The notes beneath the pieces were generated by a model that worked only from the letters and a program-made list of their open reading frames with translations, was not told the origin of the DNA and did not search any database. The translations under genes were made by a program, and so were the position numbers. Positions 24,461-33,580 of a DNA stretch of 64,000 bases are shown here, one piece after another. The stretch is from Knoxdaviesia capensis. Taxonomy: Eukaryota; Ascomycota; Sordariomycetes; Microascales; Gondwanamycetaceae. The stretch covers positions 1,355,755 through 1,419,754 of the forward strand of contig LNGK01000003.1 in the NCBI GenBank assembly GCA_001510575.1, given 5' to 3'. Positions within the stretch are counted from its first letter, which is position 1. The number at the start of each line of letters is the position of its first letter.

Positions 24461-25614
24461 ATGCCAACCATGATTCCACACTTTCGCCCACTACCTGTTG
24501 TCATGGCCATGATGGTGCTATGTCTCATTTCTTTCTCAATAGCTGCTGTTGGAGTTAACAATCGTGACGGCCGCGAGACCGTAACCCAAAGGTAAGATTA
24601 GCTCTCTTTTTATTGCCGCCAAAACCGTTGCCGATCTTATTCTGGAATGGTGTATGACTCTCATACTTCAGCTGGGATGGTTCTCATCTGGAATGGATCT
24701 CGGATCCGCCAGCCCGGCTGTATATTCCACCGGATGTTTTAGTAGGGGGGGTGGCTCTCCGTTCGTTAAGCAGTCGGCCACTTTTTATTTTCTTTATTTT
24801 TCTCTTCCTTTGGACTCTCCCTCCTTTTTGAGGGGCGCTGGTTTTCGGTTCAACGCCGTTGGGAACTAGGGGCCCTCCGGGATCCCCGACATCGGGCTTC
24901 ATTCCAGTGAACAGCCGGTATCCGCTCGGGGCTAGTCGATCGTCCGATGAATTTGGGGTCCAAAACCAAGCATCACACGCATTCCGCACTTTTTTCACCT
25001 TCATTATTATGTGCCGTTCGGAATTGGTGTGACAGCCCACCGGTGCAAGACATGTCACAGTTGGGACATTCCTGCACTGCAGCCTTGTGCTTGGCTGTGC
25101 CCCCGGAGGTCTGGATGCATATGTCATGATCGGACCAGGCTTGAGACTTGCTTGAGGGCCTTGTCCAGACTCAGCTTGCATTCTCTCCACTCGCTCCGCT
25201 GACCAGTTCAACATGTGCTGTTTTTCTTTTTATATTCATGCCTGCTTGCACATACACAGCCTTTCATGGCAAATCGCTAACAACTTCTTCGCCGTTCTGC
25301 CCAACAGTGCCGAATTCCTCGTCGAAATCACCTGCGGAATCGAGATCCTCCTCTCCGTCGCCGCAATCGTCATCTCTACCCAAGCGCCATGGGCGCAAGA
25401 AAAACGCCTCGAGCTGATCATGCTCTGGCTGGCCAACATCGCCGGCAGTGCGCTGATGTGCTCCATCTACGTGCTCAACCGCGTGTTCGACCTCCGCCGC
25501 CGCGGTCTGTGTGAGCTCGAGTTCGACCCTCCCATCCACGAGTGTCTGACGGGACTGTATGCTGTCGAGTCCCTTGGTGTTCTCCGATTGATGATGACGT
25601 GCGTACTTCCCTTC

Positions 25615-25648
<34 letters not shown>

Positions 25649-25770
25649 TGGGTTGGATCAACTAACGGTGTCCTTCTCTCCTCAGCGTCGTATACATCAT
25701 CGGCCTGATTTGGTTTCTGGCCTGGAAGCAGTTGCGGCGGTTATTCGACCAGATTGAAATTATCGTTTGA
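24461..25770 (+). CDS. Small four-TM membrane protein (fungal, unknown function)
   Basis: Proposed exons 24461-24591, 25260-25598 and 25686-25770 give about 184 residues. The last intron (87 nt, GTGCGT...CTCAG) is well supported and contains a GT run. The first intron is long (668 nt); an alternative in-frame acceptor at 25307 removes 16 residues, and an extra exon inside it is possible. Four hydrophobic segments are visible: residues about 12-32 (PVVMAMMVLCLISFSIAAVGV), EFLVEITCGIEILLSVAAIVI, LIMLWLANIAGSALMCSIYVL and MMTVVYIIGLIWFLAW, joined by short charged loops. The layout resembles MARVEL-like or other small tetraspan fungal membrane proteins, but I do not recognise a named family. It could alternatively start at ATG 25213 without exon 1. 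Confidence 0.7.
25617..25647. repeat. (GT)n microsatellite in an intron
   Basis: About 15 GT units within the 87-nt last intron of the four-TM gene, 18 nt after the donor. Confidence 0.9.
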
Positions 25771-26361
25771 TCCCTCGTTTTGTGTCTTGTTATTTCGTTT
25801 TCTTACTGTTTGATGTTACCTTGTTACGCCATTTTACGATGATGTTTTGTGTTAGTTGTCATGATTTCCAGCGACAGCATGGTGAATCGCTCACCGCCAG
25901 GCGGCTCAGTTTCCTTTGTTTCTCGCCTCTTTCCCCTACGTTTATGGATTCAATGTCCGTTCAGATGTAGCCGGAATTGCGGCACTTCATCTCTGGTTTT
26001 GTGTCAGTGTGGAGGTGTATTATGTTCTTGTCAGTTGTTTTATTTACATCTCTTGATGGACGGGGTTGGTTAGATTTAGCATCATGTCGTCATGATATGG
26101 CACTCTAGAGACGGGCTATGTTTCCCGCGTAGTTTTGGTTGTGGTTGGGGATGGATCAAGATATGATTGAAGAATACACGCAGGCATATAGAGATAGCTA
26201 TATACACATTGTTTTCTTCCATGACTTTCAGGTTTTCCCAAGAAGAGAGCAGATAGGATCCACAGTCGGAGCCGGGGCCGAGTCCGGGGCCGAGTCCGGG
26301 GCCGGCCTGACCGGGGGTCAGGGTTCATGGTCAACAAAACATGGCAGTTTTCCCACTGAAC
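25771..26361. other. Convergent 3' flanks
   Basis: No gene seen. The 3' ends of the four-TM gene and the dehydrogenase converge here. A GC-rich GGGGCCGAGTCC-type short tandem repeat lies at about 26272-26303, just past the dehydrogenase stop. Confidence 0.5.
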
Positions 26362-27513
26362 CTACACGAGCCGGTGCTCCAGAGGCTGGCCGGCCAGCCA
26401 CCTCTCCACGTTCTCAGCCTGGACCTTATACCACGCCTTCAGCGGCTCCTCCTCAACATATCCCATATGCGGGGTCAGCACCACGCGGCTCGACCCGTCC
26501 AAGCCCCACGTCTCCGACCGCCACGGGCTGTCCAGCGGCAGCGGCTCCGGGTCAAACACGTCCAGCGCGGCGCCCGCAATGCGCCCCGCGCGGAGCACCT
26601 CCAGCAATTCCGCCTCAACCACCAATCCGGCGCGCGACGTATTAATAAACAGCGCAGTGGGCTTCATCAGCGCCAGGTCGGCGGCGCCAACGCCGCCGCG
26701 CGAGCGCTCCGAGAGCACCATGTGCAGGCTGACGATATCCGCGCTGCCGAAGGCCTCGCGGCGCGACACGGCCGTGAAGGTCCTGGTCCCCGCGGCATCG
26801 GCAACCGGGAGGCCCAGCCCCAGCGCGCGCGCATCCGCAGCCTCCTGCGTCAGGTTGGGACTCCACGCGATGATGCGCATGCCGAACGCGGTGTGCAGGA
26901 TGCGCGCAACCGCGCCGCCAAGCCGTCCCAGGCCGATGGCCGCGAACGTCTTCCCCGCGAGCCCGACCGCCAGGCCGGGCTGCCACGGCGCGCCGGGCAC
27001 CGCCTGCTTCGTGGCGCGGTCGGCGGCGGGCACGTTGCGCGCGAGGGCGAGGATCAGCGCGATCGTGTGCTGCGTCGTGCTGTCGGGCCCGGCCGCGCCG
27101 GTGTCGTGGCCCTGCGGGGTCCCCGCGACGGGGATGCCCTGCGCGCCGAAGGCCGGGAGCGCGAGCGCGTTGTTGCGCAGGCCGGTGGTCAGGAGCAGCT
27201 TCAGGCGCGGGAGCTTGGCGACCAGCTCTGCGGGGAAGGGCGTGCGCTCGCGCATAGTGCCTGCGGGATAGAAAGTCAGCGTGTGTGGTCTTACGAGCTC
27301 CATGTCGGAGGGCGAAGGCGTACAGATCACGTCGAAGGGGAGGAGCCGCTGCACGAGGGCATCTTGGTCGGCGGCGGTCGCGGTGGCGTGGGTGTATGGC
27401 AGCAGCGTGTCGGGGAAGAACTGGACGGTGTGGCGGGACGCCAGGTCTTTGAAGATGTCGTGCGAGACGTTCTGGTAGTCGTCCAGCACGGCGATGGAGA
27501 TCGGGTCGGCCAT
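26362..27513 (-). CDS. D-isomer-specific 2-hydroxyacid dehydrogenase
   Basis: Two exons, 27513-27324 and 27260-26362, give 362 residues. The 63-nt intron (GTACGC...CCGCAG, branch CTGAC) has a length divisible by three and no stop. Read through, it would insert 21 residues; spliced, it restores the family sequence PFDVICTMRERTPFP. The NAD-binding Rossmann motif GLGRLG is at residues 173-178. The catalytic triad of the family is present: Arg273 (TSRAGLV), Glu302 (DVFDPEPLP) and His328 (LTPHMGY). These enzymes reduce 2-oxoacids to D-2-hydroxyacids, or the reverse, with NAD(P)H, in the cytosol. The substrate cannot be told from sequence. Fungal relatives with TMRERTPFP are usually annotated as glyoxylate/hydroxypyruvate reductase-like or phosphoglycerate dehydrogenase-like. 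Confidence 0.93.
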   Translation of the reverse strand: MADPISIAVLDDYQNVSHDIFKDLASRHTVQFFPDTLLPYTHATATAADQDALVQRLLPFDVICTPSPSDMELVRPHTLTFYPAGTMRERTPFPAELVAKLPRLKLLLTTGLRNNALALPAFGAQGIPVAGTPQGHDTGAAGPDSTTQHTIALILALARNVPAADRATKQAVPGAPWQPGLAVGLAGKTFAAIGLGRLGGAVARILHTAFGMRIIAWSPNLTQEAADARALGLGLPVADAAGTRTFTAVSRREAFGSADIVSLHMVLSERSRGGVGAADLALMKPTALFINTSRAGLVVEAELLEVLRAGRIAGAALDVFDPEPLPLDSPWRSETWGLDGSSRVVLTPHMGYVEEEPLKAWYKVQAENVERWLAGQPLEHRLV

Positions 27514-28187
27514 GGTGGGGTCGGTCTGTGGGGACTTGAATAGAAGAGCCAACGGCAGTACGTCGAGTGAACTATAATATCAAATAGAAACAGTTGAAAA
27601 TTCAAAGAAAATCCCGGTTATCCACCGTTTAATCTCGAGATATCATATCCAGGGCCTTTCCCTCTCTTGTCTGTGTTTTCTGCCATGGTGCCATCACACT
27701 CGCCTTCGATGTGATTTGCAAGCCGTTTGCCGAGCCGACGCCGGAGCCGCGTTTTCCCCTCCTGGGGAACTAACAACTTTTTTTTTTTTAGAGCTGTGGA
27801 TCTCCTTTTACCCCGGATATGGATTTCGGGAGACTTGGGACATCGTCTTTGCTTTTTTTTTTTTTTTTGGTTCAAAATTGATGGAAAAAGAGATCTCAGA
27901 AATCATACATTATCACAAGACAGCAAATCGCAAAAGGTTAACGGCAGTATATAACAGGTGAAACAATACAAGCCAGATAACACCAACATGTAACCCTGGC
28001 TGTTCTAGGGTTTAACCTCAACGACTTCCACGCCACAGGAAAAGGTGTGCTGTCGAGCACCATCAAGAGCAAGTGTCCACAGCATCGCCGAGGAAGAAGG
28101 ATACTATATCCCAACATAGTACGTACCCCCCGTTCTTCTTGCTTCTCTCTGGGCCCACACGACGATGTGGGCGTTCATAAGCTGGAT
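27514..28187. other. Intergenic with T-runs
   Basis: This lies upstream of the minus-strand dehydrogenase. It contains T-runs at about 27778-27790 and 27854-27869 and a CTAGGGTTTAA telobox-like site at 28006-28016. No coding sequence is supported. Confidence 0.4.
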
Positions 28188-28261
28188 CTATAAGAATCTC
28201 GGGAAAGAAATATATCAGTGTCCAGGACAGGTCTACGACCGCTTCAGACATCATGACTTAC
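28188..28261 (-). other. Probable spliced intron in the microprotein transcript 3' UTR
   Basis: On the minus strand GTAAGT at 28261 and TTATAG at 28188 bound a 74-nt stretch with a typical fungal intron length. It starts 11 nt after the stop codon of the microprotein frame, so it would be a 3'-UTR intron. Confidence 0.45.
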
Positions 28262-28272
28262 CGCGGGGAACT

Positions 28273-28452
28273 TCAGCGAGCACGGAACTTGAGACGTACA
28301 ACAAATGACAAGACAAGTAGAGACAGGAGGATAGCCGCCTGCATGAAAAGCCCCAGGGTGCGGAGGTAGGGCATCAGCGTGATGAACGTAGCCGCAATTG
28401 CGACCTTTATCAGGTACATGAAGATGGTCGATTGGGTGGATGAAGACTCCAT
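28273..28452 (-). CDS. Candidate two-TM microprotein, 59 residues
   Basis: The frame opens at an ATG at 28452 (MESSSTQSTIFMYLIKVAIA) and ends at 28273. It has two hydrophobic segments (FMYLIKVAIAATFITLMPYL and LGLFMQAAILLSLLVLSFVV) and a basic C-terminus (RLKFRAR), as in small ER or mitochondrial membrane proteins. Support comes from context. A consensus intron follows the stop, a CTACAG acceptor lies 16 nt upstream of the ATG (suggesting a 5'-UTR intron), and a double TTAGGG motif lies 290 nt upstream. I know no family for it. It could instead be a spliced non-coding RNA. Confidence 0.4.
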   Translation of the reverse strand: MESSSTQSTIFMYLIKVAIAATFITLMPYLRTLGLFMQAAILLSLLVLSFVVRLKFRAR

Positions 28453-28742
28453 CCTCGATGTGAACACTGTAGGATTTGTAAGTCGTCTTTTGACGATGTG
28501 CTATTACGCGAATAAGCGGTGGTGGTTGAGCTTCAAGAGAAGATGAATCTGTAGGTTAAGAAAAGAAGAAGGTATGGAGAGGCAGAAAGTTTATTAATTC
28601 GTGGAGAGAGAGGTGAGGGTTCATATAGATCGAATGAGTGTTAGTGCATTCTCACTGCATCAATCGAGTCAGTTCGATGCTGGCTGGTTTGGTAGCTCAT
28701 TCACTCACGCTCTGGATGTGTAAGTGGTGACTTTTGATGCAG

Positions 28743-28754
28743 TTAGGGTTAGGG
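28743..28754. promoter_or_regulatory. Double telobox TTAGGGTTAGGG
   Basis: Two exact TTAGGG units, about 290 nt upstream of the minus-strand microprotein ATG and 300 nt upstream of the tRNA gene. A second degenerate pair (ACCCTAGCCCTAA) lies at 28957-28969. They fit Tbf1-type binding sites, or are interstitial telomere-like repeats. Confidence 0.45.
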
Positions 28755-29054
28755 TGTGGCTGGATGTCGTGGCCTTGTTCGATACAACAGATTTCAGAGC
28801 CAAGGGGCAGGACGAAGATAAGAAAGCATGTATACCAGTATCTTGTAGCAAACTTGATATTATCTGGAATATACAGTCATCGATCCCACCTTGATGCCTT
28901 CATCCGCAACGCAGACCATCTTGAAGATGCTCAGTCCATGGCGAAAAAAGAAAAAACCCTAGCCCTAACATCAAGAAGTGGAGTGACCAGCTCCCCCCAC
29001 CCACCAACTAGCGCACTTGTACAGGATTATCAGCCCCTCCCTTCCAACAAGTAA

Positions 29055-29174
29055 GGCAGCGTGGCCGAGTGGTCTAAGGCGCTGTGTTCAGGTTCCGTTC
29101 TGTGGCTCTTCTCGGAGAACCCGGTCCCTTTCGCAGTGGAGCAATCCGCGCGCGTTCGAATCGCGCCGCTGTCA
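29055..29174 (+). tRNA. tRNA-Leu (anticodon CAG) with a 38-nt intron
   Basis: A full cloverleaf can be drawn. Acceptor GGCAGCG (29055-29061) pairs with CGCTGTC (29167-29173), followed by discriminator A. The D-arm is GGCCGAGTGGTCTAAGGC, which also holds the A box. The anticodon stem CTGTG pairs with CGCAG, and the loop TTCAGGT gives anticodon CAG at 29089-29091. A short leucine-type variable arm follows, then a T-arm GCGCG-TTCGAAT-CGCGC that contains the B box. The intron occupies 29093-29130, one base 3' of the anticodon, the canonical position. CCA is not encoded, as is normal in eukaryotes. Confidence 0.95.
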
Positions 29175-29182
29175 GGATTTCA

Positions 29183-29187
29183 TTTTT
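29183..29187 (+). terminator. RNA polymerase III terminator
   Basis: A run of five T starts 8 nt after the tRNA 3' end. A longer T-run at about 29208-29216 is a backup. Confidence 0.75.
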
Positions 29188-29798
29188 GCAGTTGTCACGG
29201 ACGGCAACTTTTTTTTTCTGTCATTGTTCCGGTTTTATTTTATTCTTATCTTTATTTTCGAGGCGGTTGTGTCTTGTATATTCACTTGGCTGGCCACGAA
29301 ATTATCTTTTCGCCGAAGGTGCTGGAGTCTCGCGTAAGGGAAACACTTCCCGGCTGGCGGGTTCGTTGCCCGCCCAAACCGGCGGCTGAGCTACCGCCTT
29401 CTACTCGTGATATCCACAGGGACATCTGAGATCTCAGATCCAGCATGCAGACAAAGATATATGTTCCTTCAGTCTCTTAGATAGAGTAATATCTACGCAA
29501 TGAGACAATTCATCAAGTTGCAAAACTCCTCACATAAAACAGAAAAAGTGATTTCTCTGAGATACCAAAACGAAAGGGAAGGTAAACAGCCATGTCCGTG
29601 GTTAGGCCAGGGACGACCGCGGCTCGGGACAGGCCGGTTGGATGGAACGACAAGACGCAAGTGTGACACCCCTGTGCAGATTGATGGCGAAAGGGGAGAT
29701 GTACATGGTAATAAATGGGAACGTAATGAACAGCATCATAAAAAGGCAGGGCACGAATAGACGAGAAACCAAAAAGTATATCATGAGTCCTGTTCGCC
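29188..29798. other. Intergenic between the tRNA and MTC1 3' end
   Basis: No gene supported. Frames at 29061-29429 run through the tRNA and are not coding. Confidence 0.5.
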
Positions 29799-31530
29799 TT
29801 AGAACAGACCGGCCCGCGCAGCCTCGCCGCCTCCGGCCTCGAGCACCTCATCCATCCGCTTCTTGCCCTTGATGCCGCCCTCCCCCACGCCCATGCGGCG
29901 CGCCACGTAGCGCTGGGCCACCACGCCGACCGCCAGAGACATCAGCTCCTCGACCCACTCGGCAACCCACTCGCGCGGGTCGACCCCGCCGGCCTCGATG
30001 ATCTCGCGGATCTCGTCCGGCGCATACGACCCCGACCCGGGCACCACCTCCTCATCGCCGCCGTCGCCGTCGCCGGCAGCCGCTGCCGCCGCCGCAGGGT
30101 TGGGCGGCGGCGCGTCGAGCCACCGGATCCAGTGGGCCGGCACGCTCTGGCTGATGGTCGAGAACTCAATCTCGTGCACGGGGTCGTACAGGAACACCGC
30201 GAAGCACACCAGCTCGTCGGGCTCGTCGCTGGACTTGATGGGCGACGCCTCCTTCTCCTTCTCGACCGCCGTCGAGCCGGCGAACAGCCCCGCGCCGGCG
30301 TCGGTGCCAATCGCCTGCACCGACAGGAAAATATCCGACGTGCGCACCGGGTTGGTCTCGCTCAGGTCCTCGGTGGCGCGCACCCGCGCCGCCTCGATGC
30401 CGCCGGTGGTCGCGAAGTACTCGGTGGCGTAGCCCTCGGCGTTGGCGCGGCACAGCTTGGTGGCCTCGGTCAGGCCCTTCAGCACCGCCATATCGCGCTG
30501 CACGCCGGTCTGGCGCCACCACGGGCCGTCGCGCCAGCCGGGCACCGAGTCTCCGCGGCGGCCGCCAGGGCCGGGCTCGGAGCCGCGCTGCATGACGGTG
30601 AGGTCGCCGCCCTCGACCTGCGACATCACGCGGGCGAAGACGTCGAAGATGATGGGGTCGACGGCAGGGTAGCCGACGAAATCGTGGGTTACGTGGATCA
30701 GGAGGCGCTCGTGCGAGCTGATCGGCGGGGCAAGGGTGTGGATGAAGTTCGTGAAAGTGGGCATGGCAGCGCTGCGGATTCCGTCGCCTAGGGAAAGAAA
30801 GGAAGGAGGGTTGTTAGGGGACATGGACATGACGTGAGAGATATGTGTAGATGTAACTAGCTAAGACAAAAAAGAGGTCAAGAGACAAAAGAAAAAAAAA
30901 CTTACCGAGTCCCTTCAAAGCCCCAACATTGCCCCGGACCTGGTCAGCCCATTTCTTTGCATCTTCATTGCTGGAGATGGCAGCCTCCGCCTGCTTGATA
31001 GCGGCCGACGCAGTCGCGGTAGCGGTAGCCAGCAGGCCCCACCAGCCACCGCCGGCAGGAGCACCAGCGCCCGCACCCGACGGCGACTGGGCGGCATAGT
31101 CCGGCACCCGGCGGTCAGACTCGTGCAGCTCAGAGGAGGTCGCACTGGGGGTGAAGCTCACGCGCTGCGAGCGGGAGCTCTCGGTAGACTTGCGCGGGAG
31201 GCCCGACAGCTTCTCGTCGACGCTGGAGGGGGCCGACGGCGGCGGCGGCGGGGTGAAGGCGGCCACGCGGGCAATGGCGGGCGAGGCCTTGGCCACGGCC
31301 GAGCCAGCGGCGGCGCCGGCGTCCTTGAGGCGCGGGGTGTGCGGGCGCGACGTCTGCTGGGTCGACAGCTGGCTTTCGAGGTCGGCGAAGATATCGCCGT
31401 CGGCGGCAGCGGCGGCGGCCTTGACCGGCTTGGAGGTGGCCTTCTTGGCTAGGTTCGAGCCGTCGTCGAAGCCGTCGAACAGGTCGTCGAGGTCGTCGGC
31501 GGGCGGCTTTGTCGTGCGCTTGGACGCCAT
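29799..31530 (-). CDS. MTC1: Maintenance of telomere capping protein 1 (MTC1) homologue
   Basis: Two exons, 31530-30906 and 30787-29799, with a 118-nt intron (GTAAGT...CCCTAG); 537 residues. The N-terminus is acidic with the family signature DDLDDLFDGFDD, then about 150 low-complexity residues. A conserved Trp-rich element GGGWWGLLATATATASAAIKQAE precedes the globular DUF5427-type domain, which spans the junction (LKGLG/DGIRSAAMPTFTNFIHTLAPPIS) and runs through HERLLIHVTHDFVGYPAVD and ELVCFAVFLYDPVHEIEF to the C-terminal helix AVGVVAQRYVARRMGVGE. Yeast Mtc1 is a cytosolic protein linked genetically to telomere capping (cdc13-1) and physically to COPI vesicles; its biochemical role is unknown. 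A Gly/Ala/Asp insertion near residue 450 is low-complexity. The 5' flank carries a GT microsatellite. Confidence 0.88.
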
Positions 31531-31552
31531 GGTTGCGGGCGAGGTGCAGCTA

Positions 31553-31578
31553 TGTGTGTGTGTGTGTGTGTGTGTGTG
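31553..31578. repeat. (TG)n microsatellite upstream of MTC1
   Basis: About 13 TG units, 23-48 nt upstream of the MTC1 ATG, so it probably lies in the promoter or leader. Confidence 0.85.
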
Positions 31579-33580
31579 AGTGCTTGTCGGTGTGTGTTAT
31601 CTGGTGTGTGACCGGAGTCGTCGATCGATTGTGTGGCGTGTAGCTCGGGCTGGTGATGTGCACAGCACAGTGGTGGCCGAGGAGTTGGAGATGTGGATGT
31701 CGGGTTCAAAAAAAGGCGGTTGCCTGATAGATCGGCCGGGAAAACAGACGATAAGGTGAGGAGAAGACCAGCCTGGCGTTCCTATCACGAGACGGCACAG
31801 ACGCAGTAAGCAGCAAAGACAGAGCAGACCGTCTGATGTTGTCAGTGTTTTAACCAGGAATGCCCTTCAGAAGGCATGAAGAACGGTTGACACAGAGAGA
31901 CAGAGACAGATAATAGGCAGAGACAGATAATAGGCGAGAGAGAGCTTCTTTCAGAAGCAAAGAGACAGAAGATACGAAAGACCCCGGATACTTCAAAGGG
32001 ATGACGCTATCCCCAACTGGGAAAATCTGGAATTGGAAGCACAGGCTGTGATTGGCTGGGCGGTTTAGCTGCTTGTATGGGGCGGTAACAGCCACACAAA
32101 AGTTGACAGCCACAGTGGAAAAAAGACACTAGCCACGAGATTTCACTTTTGGGGGGGCAGACGAGACGGGAAGGAACGATGGAGAAGGCCAGGGAAGGCG
32201 GTGTTTGAACTTTGACTTTAGGCTTTTGGCGTTTACATGTGTTTCCCGCCGATTTTGACCTGCGGAAGGAGAGAGGAGACGGATCTTATAGAGAGGAAGA
32301 AGTACGTACTTACGACTGAGTGCGTGAAATGCATACATAGTGTGTTCAGCCTACATCGCATATATCATATATCCAGTGCAGAACACTCCCAAATGCTCTT
32401 TGTAGGCGGTTCTAGCCTTCTAGGCTCAGCCATGCCCTGGAAGCCACTTGTCAACCGAAGCTCAGCACTACTGGCCCCAAGGGAGCAATCAGGGGAATGC
32501 ACCTCTGTTTGATGCGGTGGATGCCACGACACCCCTGTACCCTGACGGGGTTTTTCGCTCCCGACTGGAACCCCGTTTACATCCATGGAAAGCGTCCATA
32601 CTCTCTCCGAACATCACGGATATGTGGCTAAACCGAAGACGGGAGAACATTTGGACGGAACAGTTACGGTGAAGCTTAGCAAGGCATCGATACTGAAGAG
32701 ACCAAGTGTGTGCATGCATGTGGAGCCTACTGTCTTGTCGATATATCGACTGCACCTATGAATAGAAGACAGCACCAATTTCCTTTGTGAAGTCGAACGG
32801 CTGTGTGGTTTAGGTGGTTCTGGCTCGTCGTAAGAGTCACGGAAACGAAACTGGCCCAAACATCATTGGGCCGCCCGGCTGGCTCAGCCGAGAGAATGGG
32901 ATGGCATGACACTGGCAAGCGGCAACTGAGGAGGATCTTCAAGGACAATACCTCTCGTGAGGAAGGATGGCCATAAATGATATCTGCACGTAGTCGTGGT
33001 CTTCACGCTGTCAAGACTGCAAATGACGAGTGCGAAGTCTTCGGCTGGAGTTTAGGCCTCCTCTGCCGATGCTTCACACGACGTCAAACTCTGAAAATGG
33101 CCTCTTTGATATCTGTTTACCAGAACAAATACATCTCACCTATCTGTGCCGCTGTGACTTCCATGATTCTCTGGACGCAAGTCATCATCTATTTTCTGTG
33201 CATGACAGTCTCAGCAGATTGCACGGCGTGGTGAGAATTCAAAACAGATAACTGACGACCAGCCAAGTTGCAAACAGGCGAGGACGTGCATCTCTGCGTG
33301 CCTTCGTGCTCAACCACATTCAAAATATACGCAACGTGCATTCATTACACAGAGCAAACTACCAACCATACAATCCTTCCTGGAAGTTGAATGCACATTC
33401 CCCTTCGCAAGGCTTTCTATCTTTCCCTCTACGCAAAAAACCAAGCGTGGAACGTAATCACCGTGTGATAACTAACGCCGCATTGATACATCAAATCCTT
33501 ACTGGTCCCGCAACCCTGGGATCCAACCGTCCAAGCTGACGGGCACATGAAATCTCAGAATATCCTGCCAACATACTTGA
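31579..33580. other. Intergenic, no supported gene
   Basis: Promoter side of MTC1 and further upstream. Only short frames with non-ATG starts and no recognisable motif are seen. A short duplicated GACAGATAATAGGC unit is at about 31902-31935. Confidence 0.45.

Noticed and set aside
27267..27300. 34-nt intron GTAAGA...CGCAG in the dehydrogenase
   Set aside because: Too short and would break the conserved frame; the 63-nt intron from the upstream GTACGC donor fits homologues.
28743..28969. Telomere end or subtelomere
   Set aside because: Only two-unit TTAGGG motifs, dispersed among housekeeping genes; no long terminal array.
29061..29429. Protein frame across the tRNA
   Set aside because: The cloverleaf, intron and terminator explain the sequence; the frame has no motif.
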